This document shows, one piece after another, positions 6,084 to 14,824 of a stretch of DNA of 64,000 nt. The notes under the pieces are model-generated. The model did not search any database, was not told the origin of the DNA, and saw only the letters and a program-made list of their open reading frames with translations. Within the stretch, counting starts at the first letter, position 1. Every line of letters begins with the position of its first letter. The stretch lies in contig JAJDYU010000004.1 of the NCBI GenBank assembly GCA_022825005.1, forward strand, positions 1 through 64,000. The letters are read 5' to 3'. Both the position numbers and the translations under genes were made by a program. Source of the stretch: Acidimicrobiia bacterium (lineage in GTDB: Bacteria > Actinomycetota > Acidimicrobiia > Acidimicrobiales > Bin134).

Positions 6084-9020
6084 TCACGGCAGGGGCAGAA
6101 CGCCGAGGCCGTCGGGGAAGGAGAGGCCGTAGTCGAGGGTCTCGGGGGGCAGGGGCTGGTTGTCTTCGTCGAAGAGGATGCGGCGCACGGTGCCCTGTCT
6201 GGAGGCGGGGCCGATGCCCGAGTCGTTGATGACCAGGGCCAAGTCGGCGTAGTAGAGGGTGCCGTCGAGGCCCACGGCGATGCCCAGCGGCGATCCGGTG
6301 CTCATGGGCTCGAGGGCCAGCGTCTCGCCTTCGGGCGGGGCCAGCACGGTGCGGACGTAGTTGCCGTTGCCGTCGTACTGGTTGATGACGCCGCCGAGGG
6401 TGTCGGACACGTACCAGCCGCCTTGGCGGTCGGCGGCGACGCCGGTGGTGAGGCTGAGGCCGTTGCCGACGCCGATGAACAACTCGACGGCCACCGCCTC
6501 GGGGTCGCACTCCTCAGCGGTGCGGGGCAGGTTGGAGTAGCGCTGCACTCCGATGGTGGGCGGGCGGGCCGAAGCCACCAGCACGTCGTCGCCGTGGGCG
6601 GCCAGCTGCTGGGCGGTGGCGATGTTGTCGGCCACCACGCAGCGGGCGCCGTCGTACGGGGGGAACCACACGGTGAGCTGGCCGGTGCCGGGGCCAGACG
6701 CTTGGTTGCCCACGTCGGTGGTGAGCAGGCGACCGTCGGGCAGGAAGGCGCAGCCGTAGGGCTCGGGCTGGCTGTCGGCCGACTCGAAATCGGGGGTGAG
6801 CTTGCCCACTTGGGTGGCGGTGAGGTTTCCGAGGGTGTCGCCCTCTAGTTGGAAGATGCCGAACCCGGCAGGGACGGCGGGCTGGCCGGTGTCTTCGCCG
6901 GCGATAAAGCGGCCGTCGCCGGTGAAGCACACCTGGCCGTTGATGTCGCGGCCGTCGGGATCCTCACGGGCGTTGGTGATGAGCCGCTGGGTGCCGCCGT
7001 TGTCGCCGTACACCACCAGGTTGTTGCCCTGGGGGCTGAAAACCAGGTAGGTGGGCGGGCTTAAGGGCTCGGTTTGCAGCGGCGGGTTGAAGCCGATGCT
7101 GGCCACCAGGCGGTCGAAGCCGTCGGCGGGGCCGGGGATGGTGGTGGTGTCGGCCAGGGCCAGCAGGCTGATGCGGTTGTAGGAGGCGCCGGGGCGGGGC
7201 ACGGTGCGAGCGATGCAGCCGCCGTCTTCTTCGAGCACGCACAAGTAGCCCCCTGATGGGCGGTCATCGCGCTCGGACACCAGCACGCCGTAGGCCGATG
7301 CGCCCACGGCGGCGGCGTCGCTCCCCTCCCGCAGCCAGGCGGCGGGGTCGCCCAGCCCGCTGGAGCCGACGGTGAGCTCGAAGGGGTCGGATTCAATCGA
7401 CAGGGTGAGCATGGGGTCGGTGCCGGGCGGCGGGGTCTTGAAGTCGAAGCCCACGTCGCAGGGGGCGTCGATGCAGCGGCCCGACGCCCCCACCAGGCGG
7501 ACCTGGCCCGCTTCGGGCTCCGGCTCTTCGACCGGGGCGGTATGGGCGGCGGCCTCCACGTCTGGGGTCACGGTGTAGCGGAACACCCCAGAGGTCTCCG
7601 ACGGGCCGGCTGATCCCGGCTCGCGGAAGCCGGCCACCGCCCACATGTCGTTACCCACGATGGCCACTCCCCCGGAGATGAGCCCGGTGAGCTCGTCGGA
7701 CCACAGCACTTCGCCGTTGTCCAGGCGCAGGGCTCGCAGGGTGAAATCGAGCGAGCCCACGAACACCACCCCGTTCACCTCGGTGGTGGGCGAGTAGGTA
7801 GGGCCGACGGCGGGCTGCTGCCAGACGATGTCGCCGGTGGCGGCGTCGAAGGCGTGCATGCAGGGGCAGTCGGCCACCCCGGTGCCCCCGGCGATGATGC
7901 CGTTTGCGTAGGCGGCGGGGCCGATGAAGCCGCCGCTGGCGAAGTTGGGGCGGATCACGTTGTCGGCGGTGGCCCGGGTGCTCCACACCAGCTCGCCGGT
8001 GTCGCGGTTGACCACGTAGAACACGGCGTCTTTGTTGCCGAGGCCCACTAAGTCTTGGCCATTGGCGGTGAACAGCAATGGGACACCCGAGAAATCGGAG
8101 TCGTCGTTGTTGGGGGGATGGGGCTGGAAGCTCCAGGCGGGCTCGCCGGTGTCGATGTTCACCGCGAACAGGGCCTCGGTGTAGGGGCCCCACCCGTCGG
8201 GGGAGGTGGGGCAGTTGGCGCTGCCCGCGAACATGAGACGGCGCTCCAGGTCGACCGAGGGCGATCCCCAAACTCCCCCGCAGCCCATGTGGCTGCCGCC
8301 CTCGAGGTCGAAGTGCCAGAGCAGCTCGCCGGTGGCCAGGCCCACAGCCACCACCCCGGCGGGGAAGGGCGCGTTGTGGGTGTCGAAGGTGGCGATCACC
8401 CTGTCTTCCACCACGATGGGGGTGGTCTCCAGCTCAGTGGGCCAGCCGGGCTCGCCCAGGGCGTGGGTCCAGATCACGGTGCCGTCGGCGGCGTTGAGGG
8501 CGTGGATGGTGCGCCCGGCGTTGAACACTACCGCGGGGGTGCCACCGATGAGGGTGTAGGAGGCCGACGAGGTGATCTGCCCGGCATAAACGTTGTCGTG
8601 GTACTCGGCGTCGTAGTGCCAGAGTTCGGTGCCGTCGGCGGCGTTCAGGGCGTAGAACCGCCCGGCCCAGTCGCCCACATACAGCACGCCTTCCACCACC
8701 ACCGGGGCGGCGGTGACCACATCGCTGGTGTTGAAGTACCAGATGCGGCGCAGGCTGGCGGCGGTGTCGGGGTTGATTCCGCTGTCGCAGGGGTAGGAGA
8801 AGGTGCGATCGATGCCGTGGCCCCACATGGGCCAGTCGCAGGTGGGGCCGGCGGGAGCGGTTGGTTCAGCGGGGTCGGGTGAGGCGGGCGTGGGCGCCGG
8901 ATCGGCGGACTGGGCGGTGGCGGTGGGAACTGCGGTGCTCGGGGCGGCCGGCTGGTCGTCGTCATCTCCGCAGGCGGCGGCAAGGAGGGCAAAAGCGATC
9001 AGAAGGGCGGCAATGCGCAT
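6084..9020 (-). CDS. PQQ-like beta-propeller lipoprotein with a second C-terminal propeller
   Basis: About 978 residues. I prefer the ATG at 9020 because it gives a clean lipoprotein signal: a hydrophobic stretch ending LLAAAC, lipobox Cys17, followed by an Asp-rich linker. A start at 9032 only adds four residues. Residues about 65-500 contain repeated blade signatures (LYVGDWAGRFYALNAADG, VFNAGRTIHALNAADGT, LLWHF, LRALRLDNGEVLW), as in PQQ-dependent dehydrogenases or BamB-like proteins. The C-terminal third looks like a separate NHL/SMP-30-type propeller (PYGCAFLPDGRLLTTD, PLGIAVGLDGTLYYAD). I do not see a cytochrome c CXXCH motif. It should be anchored outside the cell membrane; whether it binds PQQ is not shown. 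Confidence 0.8.
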   Translation of the reverse strand: MRIAALLIAFALLAAACGDDDDQPAAPSTAVPTATAQSADPAPTPASPDPAEPTAPAGPTCDWPMWGHGIDRTFSYPCDSGINPDTAASLRRIWYFNTSDVVTAAPVVVEGVLYVGDWAGRFYALNAADGTELWHYDAEYHDNVYAGQITSSASYTLIGGTPAVVFNAGRTIHALNAADGTVIWTHALGEPGWPTELETTPIVVEDRVIATFDTHNAPFPAGVVAVGLATGELLWHFDLEGGSHMGCGGVWGSPSVDLERRLMFAGSANCPTSPDGWGPYTEALFAVNIDTGEPAWSFQPHPPNNDDSDFSGVPLLFTANGQDLVGLGNKDAVFYVVNRDTGELVWSTRATADNVIRPNFASGGFIGPAAYANGIIAGGTGVADCPCMHAFDAATGDIVWQQPAVGPTYSPTTEVNGVVFVGSLDFTLRALRLDNGEVLWSDELTGLISGGVAIVGNDMWAVAGFREPGSAGPSETSGVFRYTVTPDVEAAAHTAPVEEPEPEAGQVRLVGASGRCIDAPCDVGFDFKTPPPGTDPMLTLSIESDPFELTVGSSGLGDPAAWLREGSDAAAVGASAYGVLVSERDDRPSGGYLCVLEEDGGCIARTVPRPGASYNRISLLALADTTTIPGPADGFDRLVASIGFNPPLQTEPLSPPTYLVFSPQGNNLVVYGDNGGTQRLITNAREDPDGRDINGQVCFTGDGRFIAGEDTGQPAVPAGFGIFQLEGDTLGNLTATQVGKLTPDFESADSQPEPYGCAFLPDGRLLTTDVGNQASGPGTGQLTVWFPPYDGARCVVADNIATAQQLAAHGDDVLVASARPPTIGVQRYSNLPRTAEECDPEAVAVELFIGVGNGLSLTTGVAADRQGGWYVSDTLGGVINQYDGNGNYVRTVLAPPEGETLALEPMSTGSPLGIAVGLDGTLYYADLALVINDSGIGPASRQGTVRRILFDEDNQPLPPETLDYGLSFPDGLGVLPLP

Positions 9021-9104
9021 GGCCCGGACCATGGATTGATGATGCTAGTGAAACCTCGTATCCGGTGAGACGGGAACCGGCATGGAGTGGGAGACTGAGG
9101 GCGA

Positions 9105-9434
9105 ATGACCGTTGACACCGCTCCGGCCGAAGTCGAGGTTCCCAATACGGCCGAGCGCCGGTTTAGCCAGTCGATGGTGGTGTCGGGAACGCGGTGCCTG
9201 CTGACCTACTTGGTGTTCCCGTATCTGTTGCCATTGCTGGGGGTGGCCGATTCGGTGGGGCCAGCCATAAGCGTGCCCATCGGGCTGGTGGCCATTGTGT
9301 TCAACGGGCTGAGCATTCGGCGGTTCTGGCGGGCCGACCACCGGCTGAAGTGGCCGGTGAGCACGGTAAACGTTCTGGTGATCGGGTTGCTGTGCTACCT
9401 GACTGTGCGTGACCTCGTCGAACTCGCCGGCTGA
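9105..9434 (+). CDS. small membrane protein
   Basis: A 109-residue protein with a polar N-terminus of about 25 residues followed by three hydrophobic segments (roughly 30-48, 53-72 and 84-101). A conserved-looking basic/aromatic patch, RRFWRADHRLKW, lies between the second and third helices. I do not recognise the family. It overlaps the start of the downstream DUF454 gene by 26 bases, so the two are probably translated together, perhaps as partner inner-membrane proteins. It diverges from the propeller lipoprotein gene, with roughly 70-85 bases between the starts. Confidence 0.7.
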   Translation: MTVDTAPAEVEVPNTAERRFSQSMVVSGTRCLLTYLVFPYLLPLLGVADSVGPAISVPIGLVAIVFNGLSIRRFWRADHRLKWPVSTVNVLVIGLLCYLTVRDLVELAG

Positions 9435-9849
9435 GCCCGGCGATCCTGCTGCTCTAAGCCACTCCAAAGTGGCCCGCAACCCGCTGGTGCGGGGGCTGTG
9501 GATTCTGGGAGGGCTGGTGTGTGTGGCGGTGGGGGCCATCGGGGTGATCGTGCCGGGGTTGCCGTCGACGGTGTTCTTCATCATGGCCGCCGCCGCGTTC
9601 AGCCGGTCGAGCGAGCGGATGGAGCGCTGGGTGCTGAACCTGCCCGGCGTGGGCAAGCTAGTGGCCGATTATCGGGCCGGACTGGGGATGCCGTGGCGGG
9701 CGAAGGTCATCGCCGGAACGATGATCGTGGTGGCGGTGGGGTTGAGCACGGGCTTGGCGATTGGGTCGTGGACGTGGCGGGGCGTAGTGATCGGGTTGGG
9801 AATTGTGGGACTGGCCTACATCTTCGGCCGAGTGCCGACCCAGCGCTAG
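9409..9849 (+). CDS. YbaN/DUF454 family membrane protein
   Basis: A 146-residue protein beginning at GTG 9409. After a polar leader it has RGLWILGGLVCVAVGAIGV and VPGLPSTVFFIMAAAAFSRSS. This is the characteristic DUF454 start: first helix, a VxPxLPTTxF-like turn, then the AAxxFxRSS segment. Two further helices lie at about residues 96-136. Members such as YbaN are small inner-membrane proteins of unknown role. It overlaps the preceding small membrane protein gene and ends four bases into the convergent acyl-CoA dehydrogenase gene, so there is no room for a conventional terminator between them. Confidence 0.82.
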   Translation: MTSSNSPAEPGDPAALSHSKVARNPLVRGLWILGGLVCVAVGAIGVIVPGLPSTVFFIMAAAAFSRSSERMERWVLNLPGVGKLVADYRAGLGMPWRAKVIAGTMIVVAVGLSTGLAIGSWTWRGVVIGLGIVGLAYIFGRVPTQR

Positions 9850-11153
9850 AGGTTGGCGATTTCGTGTTCTAATCGGGATTCGATGTATTGGCGGGCGTTG
9901 GCTATTCGGGTGGGGAGGTGCATGGAGGGGAACAGGCCGTCGGAGGGCTTGTAGCTCTTGAGGATCTGCTTGGCGATGGTGTCTTTGTGTACCTCGGTGG
10001 GACCGTCGGCGATGCCCATGACGGGGCCGCTCATCCACATTGAGGTGAGGGGCATGAGGTTGGACACGCCGAGGGAGCCGTGGGCGTGCATGGCCCGGTA
10101 CACCACGTCGATCAGCACCTTGGGGGTGGCCACCTTGACGCCGGCGATGTGCTGGCGAACCTTGGCGTAGTCGCCCTCGTTGTCGATCAGCCAGGCGGTG
10201 TGGAGCACCTGGAGGCGGAACTGCTGGATCTGGATCCAGGAGTCGGCGATCCAGTGCTGGATGGACTGCTTCTCGCCGATGAGCGAGCCCTTCGTTTCCC
10301 GGGAAAGCACCCGCTCGCACATCATGTCGAGGGCCCGCTGGGCCACGCCCACCGATCGCATCCCGTGGTGGACCCGGCCGCCGCCCAGGCGGGTTTGGGC
10401 GATCTTGAAGCCCGTGCCCTCGTCGCCCAGCAGGTTCTCGGCCGGCACCCGCACGTCGTTGAACCGGAGATAGGCGTGGTCGCCGTCTTCCAGATCCTCG
10501 GTGCCGAGGCCCACGTTGGCCACCACCTCGATGCCGGGGGTGTCGGTGGGCACCAGCATCATGGACGAGCCCCGGTATACCGGCACGTCGGGGTTGGTGA
10601 TGAGCATGACGATCATGAACCGGGCGTACTTGAAGTTGGAGGCGAACCACTTCTCGCCGTTGATCACCCACTCGTCGCCGTCGCGGTGAGCCGAGCAGGT
10701 GAAGTAGTTGGGGTCGGAGCCGCCCTGGGGCTCGGTCATGGCGTAGGTGGAGGAGATCTTGCCGTCGAGCAGGGGCTGGAGGTAGAGCTCCTTCTGTTCA
10801 TCGTTGCCGTAGTGGGCGATGATCTCGGCGTTGCCCGAATCGGGTGCCTGGCAGCCGAACACCACCTGGGCCCACAGCGCACGGCCCAGGATCTCGTTCA
10901 TCAGGGCCAGCTTCACCTGGCCGTAGCCAAGGCCGCCGAGATGGGGGCCCATGTGGCAGGCCCACAGGCCGTTGTCCTGCACCTGCTTCTGGAGCGGGCG
11001 GATCAGGGCGTTGGCCGTCTCGTTGGTGCGGTCGAAGGGGTTGACCTCGCCCCGGAAATAGAGGTCGATGGGCTCGATCTCGGTGGTGACGAACGTGTCC
11101 ATCCAGTCGAGCTTCTCTTGGAATTCGGGCTCTACGGAAAAATCGATGGCCAT
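9846..11153 (-). CDS. acyl-CoA dehydrogenase family protein
   Basis: A 435-residue flavoenzyme of the acyl-CoA dehydrogenase superfamily, closest in look to the ACAD10/11-type group. It shows the FAD/substrate-binding segment YAMTEPQGGSDPNYF, EWVINGEKWFASN, and a C-terminal GPTEVHKDTIAKQIL stretch that carries the likely catalytic glutamate and adenosine contacts. It would introduce an alpha-beta double bond into an acyl-CoA thioester, passing electrons to ETF. The gene diverges from the P450 at 11231 with about 78 bp between the starts. Its substrate is unknown, but several other fatty-acyl genes lie in the next 13 kb. Confidence 0.92.
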   Translation of the reverse strand: MAIDFSVEPEFQEKLDWMDTFVTTEIEPIDLYFRGEVNPFDRTNETANALIRPLQKQVQDNGLWACHMGPHLGGLGYGQVKLALMNEILGRALWAQVVFGCQAPDSGNAEIIAHYGNDEQKELYLQPLLDGKISSTYAMTEPQGGSDPNYFTCSAHRDGDEWVINGEKWFASNFKYARFMIVMLITNPDVPVYRGSSMMLVPTDTPGIEVVANVGLGTEDLEDGDHAYLRFNDVRVPAENLLGDEGTGFKIAQTRLGGGRVHHGMRSVGVAQRALDMMCERVLSRETKGSLIGEKQSIQHWIADSWIQIQQFRLQVLHTAWLIDNEGDYAKVRQHIAGVKVATPKVLIDVVYRAMHAHGSLGVSNLMPLTSMWMSGPVMGIADGPTEVHKDTIAKQILKSYKPSDGLFPSMHLPTRIANARQYIESRLEHEIANL

Positions 11154-11195
11154 GGGACTACCGCACTCTCTGGGTTGGATTTACAGTGGCTGACT

Positions 11196-11234
11196 ATGAA
11201 GTTCGAGACTCGGTATAGCAGCGGCTTGACATGA
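11196..11234 (+). CDS. possible 12-codon leader peptide ahead of the P450
   Basis: An ATG at 11196 opens a short frame encoding MKFETRYSSGLT. Its stop TGA overlaps the ATG of the P450 gene (ATGA at 11231). The 13 bases from this ATG are identical to the first 13 of the P450 gene, so the start region has been duplicated. It could act as a translational-coupling or attenuation leader, or be a silent scar of the duplication. Evidence for translation is only positional. Confidence 0.3.
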   Translation: MKFETRYSSGLT

Positions 11235-12514
11235 AGTTCGAGATGACTCCGGGCGAGATTTTAGCCGCCGCCCGAGCTCCCGAGCCTGGTGACGAAGGCT
11301 ACGACCCGTTCGACGCCTTCGACCAAGCCCAGGGGGCCGAGCACTCCATCAACCCCTATGACGTGTACAACGAACTGCTGGCCCAGTGCCCGGTTCACCG
11401 GGGCAGCGTGTCGGAGATGCTGGGGGCGGTGAGCGTAAGCGACCTTATGGCCGGGGAGCGGCAGATCGTGAACGTGCTTTCGTACGACGGTGTGGAGGCG
11501 GTGCTGCGGGACGGGACTACGTTCTCTTCGGCGGGGTATGCCGAGTCGATGGGCCTGGTGATGGGCCACACCATCTTGGAGATGGACGAGCCCGAGCACG
11601 GGCAGTACCGCAAGCTGATCCAACAGGCGTTCACCCGCCGGGAGATGGAGCGGTGGGAGCACGACATCGTGAACCCCGTGCTCAACCACTACATCGGCGC
11701 CTTCGTACACCGGGGCCGGGCCGATCTGGTACACGAGCTGATGTTCGTGTTCCCGGTCCACGTGATTGCCATTGCGCTAGGCCTGCCGGAGGCCGACCTG
11801 CCCGCCTTCTACCGCCGGGCGGTGGAGATCACCAACATGGCCTCTCAGATCGAGCGGGGGTTTGCGGCATCGCAATGGCTGTACGAGTACCTCGAGCCGG
11901 TGGTGGAGGTTCGGCGGGCCGACCCGCAAGAGGACTTGATCAGCATCTTGGCCCATGCCGAGCTCGACGGGCAGCGCCTCACCAACGATGAGATCATCGC
12001 CTTCTGCCGGCTCCTGCTGCCCGCGGGAGCCGAGACCACCTATCGGGCGGCCAGCAACATGATGGTGGGGCTGCTGTCGGACCCGGCCCAGTTGGAAGCG
12101 GTACGGGCCGACCGGTCGCTGGTGACCGCCGCGGTGGAGGAGGCGCTGCGGTGGGAGGCGCCGCTGACCGGGATCTCCCGCACCGCGACAGCCGACGCGG
12201 TGGTGGACGGCATGGAGATCGAGGCCGGCACGGCGGTGAACACCTCTTTGGGCTCGGCCAATCACGACCCGTCCCGGTGGGACAATCCCGAGCGGTTCGA
12301 CATCTTCCGCCAGCCCAAGGGCCACATGGCCTTCGCCACCGGGCCGCACCTGTGTTTGGGCATCCATTTGGCCCGCATGGAGATGCGGGTGGTGCTGGAA
12401 CACCTGCTCGACCGCCTCCCCGGCCTGCGCCTCGACCCCGACGCCGAGGCACCGTCGATTGCCGGGCTGGCCTTCAGAGCCCCCGCCACCTTGCATGTGG
12501 TGTGGGACGCCTGA
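11231..12514 (+). CDS. cytochrome P450
   Basis: A 427-residue bacterial P450. Key motifs are the I-helix LLPAGAETTYRA, the ExxR helix EEALRWEAP and the heme-binding loop FATGPHLCLGIHLARMEMR with the axial cysteine. It should be a soluble monooxygenase using a ferredoxin or flavodoxin partner that is not encoded next to it. The divergent neighbour is an acyl-CoA dehydrogenase and the convergent one a phosphotransferase; neither fixes the substrate. The start is taken at the ATG at 11231, preceded by the odd duplicated start sequence at 11196. Confidence 0.95.
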   Translation: MKFEMTPGEILAAARAPEPGDEGYDPFDAFDQAQGAEHSINPYDVYNELLAQCPVHRGSVSEMLGAVSVSDLMAGERQIVNVLSYDGVEAVLRDGTTFSSAGYAESMGLVMGHTILEMDEPEHGQYRKLIQQAFTRREMERWEHDIVNPVLNHYIGAFVHRGRADLVHELMFVFPVHVIAIALGLPEADLPAFYRRAVEITNMASQIERGFAASQWLYEYLEPVVEVRRADPQEDLISILAHAELDGQRLTNDEIIAFCRLLLPAGAETTYRAASNMMVGLLSDPAQLEAVRADRSLVTAAVEEALRWEAPLTGISRTATADAVVDGMEIEAGTAVNTSLGSANHDPSRWDNPERFDIFRQPKGHMAFATGPHLCLGIHLARMEMRVVLEHLLDRLPGLRLDPDAEAPSIAGLAFRAPATLHVVWDA

Positions 12515-12533
12515 ACGATTGGTCGGGCGGCCG

Positions 12534-13643
12534 CTACAGGTTCGTGGTTTGGGCCAAGGCAGCGGCGTCGCGGGCCAGGTCTAGGACGACTCGGCCGAAG
12601 GCTTCCATCCTCGGGTTGTCGGCACCGCCGGCGACGAAGCGGGCGTAGCCGCCCTCCAGCACGATGGCCAGCTTGAAGCGAGCCAGGATCACGTAGTAGT
12701 CGATCTCGTCGACGTCGCGGCCCGACATGGTGGCGTAGCGCTCCAGCAGGTCGTCGCGGAAGGGCAGGCCCTCATAGTCGACGTAGCCCACCGAGGGGCG
12801 GCCGGCCTCGTCTTCGGGCCAGTTCATCACCACCCAGGCCAAATCCAGCAGCGGGTCGCCCACCGTGCCCATCTCCCAGTCGACGATGGCGGCCATCCGG
12901 GCCGGTGCGCCGTGGTGGAACATCACATTGGCGAACTGGTAGTCGCCGTGCATGATGCCCGGCGTATAGCTGCGGGGGGTGCGGCCCCGGAGCCAGTCGC
13001 CGGCGGTGTCGAGGCCGGGGATGTCGCGGAACTTGAAGCGCTCTAGGTGGGCGTACCAGCGGTCGACCTGGCGCTCGTGGAACCCGTCGGGCCGACCGAG
13101 GCCCTCGAGGCCGTTGGCCTGCCAATCCACCTTGGACAGCCGGGCGATGGCGTCGACGAGCTCGTAGGCCAGGGCAGGGCGGGATTCCATGTCGGAGGCG
13201 AAGGGCTCGGGCCAGCCGGGCTCTGAGATGGGCGACCAGCCGTCGACGAAGTCCATGAGGTAGAAGGCCGCGCCGATAATGCTGGTGTCGTCGGTGCCGC
13301 CGGCGGCCCGGGCGTGGGGGACGTCGGTGTCGGCCAGGGCCGAGAGGATGCGGAACTCCCGCATCATGGTCTCGTTGCGGCCGTCGGGAACCTTGCGGGG
13401 CGGGCGGCGCAGGGCCCAGCGGTGCTCGCCCCGGCACACCTCGAAGATCTCGTTTGACGCGCCCCCGGAGATGAACCGGCTGGTGATGGGCTCGCCCTGG
13501 CCGGGCAGGCCCTGGGCGTCCATCCACTCCCCCAGCGCGACCGGCTCGATCAGCCCCTTGGTGCGCTCGGCTTCGGAGGCCTCGTCGGTGTCGGAGCGCG
13601 AGAAGACGCTGGAGTCCGTGGTTTGCTCTGGTTGTTCGCTCAT
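12534..13643 (-). CDS. aminoglycoside-phosphotransferase-like kinase (ACAD10/11 N-domain type)
   Basis: A 369-residue protein-kinase-like phosphotransferase. An N-terminal lobe with FISGGASNEIF precedes a small-molecule-kinase core with HGDYQFANVMFH (catalytic-loop Asp and Asn) and IVDWEMGTVGDPLLDLAW (Mg-binding Asp). In actinobacteria such proteins accompany acyl-CoA dehydrogenases and are thought to phosphorylate hydroxyacyl-CoA or related alcohols before elimination; that role is inferred from the ACAD10/11 family, not shown here. The stop of this gene lies 20 bases from the convergent P450 stop. Its start overlaps the upstream amidohydrolase stop by 4 bp. Confidence 0.88.
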   Translation of the reverse strand: MSEQPEQTTDSSVFSRSDTDEASEAERTKGLIEPVALGEWMDAQGLPGQGEPITSRFISGGASNEIFEVCRGEHRWALRRPPRKVPDGRNETMMREFRILSALADTDVPHARAAGGTDDTSIIGAAFYLMDFVDGWSPISEPGWPEPFASDMESRPALAYELVDAIARLSKVDWQANGLEGLGRPDGFHERQVDRWYAHLERFKFRDIPGLDTAGDWLRGRTPRSYTPGIMHGDYQFANVMFHHGAPARMAAIVDWEMGTVGDPLLDLAWVVMNWPEDEAGRPSVGYVDYEGLPFRDDLLERYATMSGRDVDEIDYYVILARFKLAIVLEGGYARFVAGGADNPRMEAFGRVVLDLARDAAALAQTTNL

Positions 13644-14824
13644 GCGGCAGGTCGAAGCGTCAAGAGCTCTTTGAGGTTCTCGGACATGACCTTCTTCTGG
13701 TCTTCGGGGCTGCGGTCGGCCACTTCCTTGATGAAGTCGAGCGGCTGGCCGAGGCCCTCGGGGTGGGGGAAGTCGGAGCCGAACAGCACCCGGTCGATGC
13801 CGACGTGGTCTATGAGACCGGGAATGTCCTCCTCATAGAAGGGGCTGATCGAGATGTGGCGGCGGAAGGTTTCCACCGGATCCTCGGCGAACTCCTGGGG
13901 CATCTTTCCGTAGGCGTCGGAAAGCTCCAACAGCAGCGGGGCCACCCAGGTGGAGCCGTTCTCGATGCAGGCCACCCGCACATTGGGGTGGCGCTCGAAC
14001 AGGCCGTGGCAGATCATGGCCGCCATGGTGTCGAAGATGGGCCGCCCGTGGGCAATGACGGTGCGGAAGGCGCCCGGCTTGAAGGGCAGGAACTCGTCGC
14101 GGCCGCCCTCCCAGTCGCTGGCGTAGGCGTCGTAGCCGGAGTCGGAGGCGTGGCAGGCGACCAGGATCCCGGTTTGCTCCACCGCATTCCAGAAGTCGTC
14201 GAACTCGGGCAGGCCCATGGATCGCGAGCCCTTCACCGCAGGCACCGGGGCGGGGCGGATCAGCACAGCTCGGGCACCGTTTTCCACACACCACTCCAGC
14301 TCCTCGATGGCCCGGCAAGGATCGGGCAGGGTGATGATCGGGGTGGGGAAGATGCGGTCGTGATAGTTGAACGTCCACTCGTCGAGCATCCACCGGTTGA
14401 AGGCGCTGATGGCGGCGTGGGTGAGGTTGATGTCGTCCTTCATCCGCTCTTCGAGCAGCGAGGCCAAGGTGGGGAACAGCAGGGTGGCGTACACGCCCTG
14501 CTCGTCGAGCAGCTTGATGCGGTCGTCGGGGTGGCGGAAGGCGGGCAGGCAGCGGATGGGCTTGCCGGTGAAGTCCCGAAGGGTCATGCCGTCGGGGTTG
14601 TTGCCCCGGTAGTACTCCTCCCAAGCGCCCGGGGGCGCCACCACCTCGAAGGTGGGGTTGGGGATGTACTCGCTGATCTTGTTGTTGATGGCGATCTTGG
14701 TGCGGCCGTCCACATCCACATAGCGAATGGCGCCGCTGTACCGCTCGGGGAGGTGGCGGGTGAAGGCGTCGATGGGCTCGTAGAGGTGATTGTCGGCGTC
14801 GTAGGCGTGGTAGTCGAGGTTCAT
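13640..14824 (-). CDS. amidohydrolase family 2 protein
   Basis: A 394-residue TIM-barrel amidohydrolase-2 protein. The start at 14824 overlaps the stop of the preceding M24-like gene (ATGA) and puts the first metal motif, YDADNHLYEP, six residues in. Other landmarks are CVENGARAVLIRP, LVACHASDSGYD, ACIENGSTWV and the C-terminal LFGSDFPHPEG, which carries the conserved metal-binding aspartate and histidine. Members hydrolyse or decarboxylate aromatic and heterocyclic acids with one metal ion. A close paralog lies at 35588-36769 and a more distant one at 50286-51647, so this genome reuses the fold. The gene is part of a co-directional, overlapping minus-strand run. Confidence 0.9.
   Translation of the reverse strand: MNLDYHAYDADNHLYEPIDAFTRHLPERYSGAIRYVDVDGRTKIAINNKISEYIPNPTFEVVAPPGAWEEYYRGNNPDGMTLRDFTGKPIRCLPAFRHPDDRIKLLDEQGVYATLLFPTLASLLEERMKDDINLTHAAISAFNRWMLDEWTFNYHDRIFPTPIITLPDPCRAIEELEWCVENGARAVLIRPAPVPAVKGSRSMGLPEFDDFWNAVEQTGILVACHASDSGYDAYASDWEGGRDEFLPFKPGAFRTVIAHGRPIFDTMAAMICHGLFERHPNVRVACIENGSTWVAPLLLELSDAYGKMPQEFAEDPVETFRRHISISPFYEEDIPGLIDHVGIDRVLFGSDFPHPEGLGQPLDFIKEVADRSPEDQKKVMSENLKELLTLRPAA

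Noticed and set aside
10080..11234. Long plus-strand open frame opposite the acyl-CoA dehydrogenase
   Set aside because: Composition is a mirror of the real gene. Only the last codons (MKFETRYSSGLT) may matter, as a leader of the P450.
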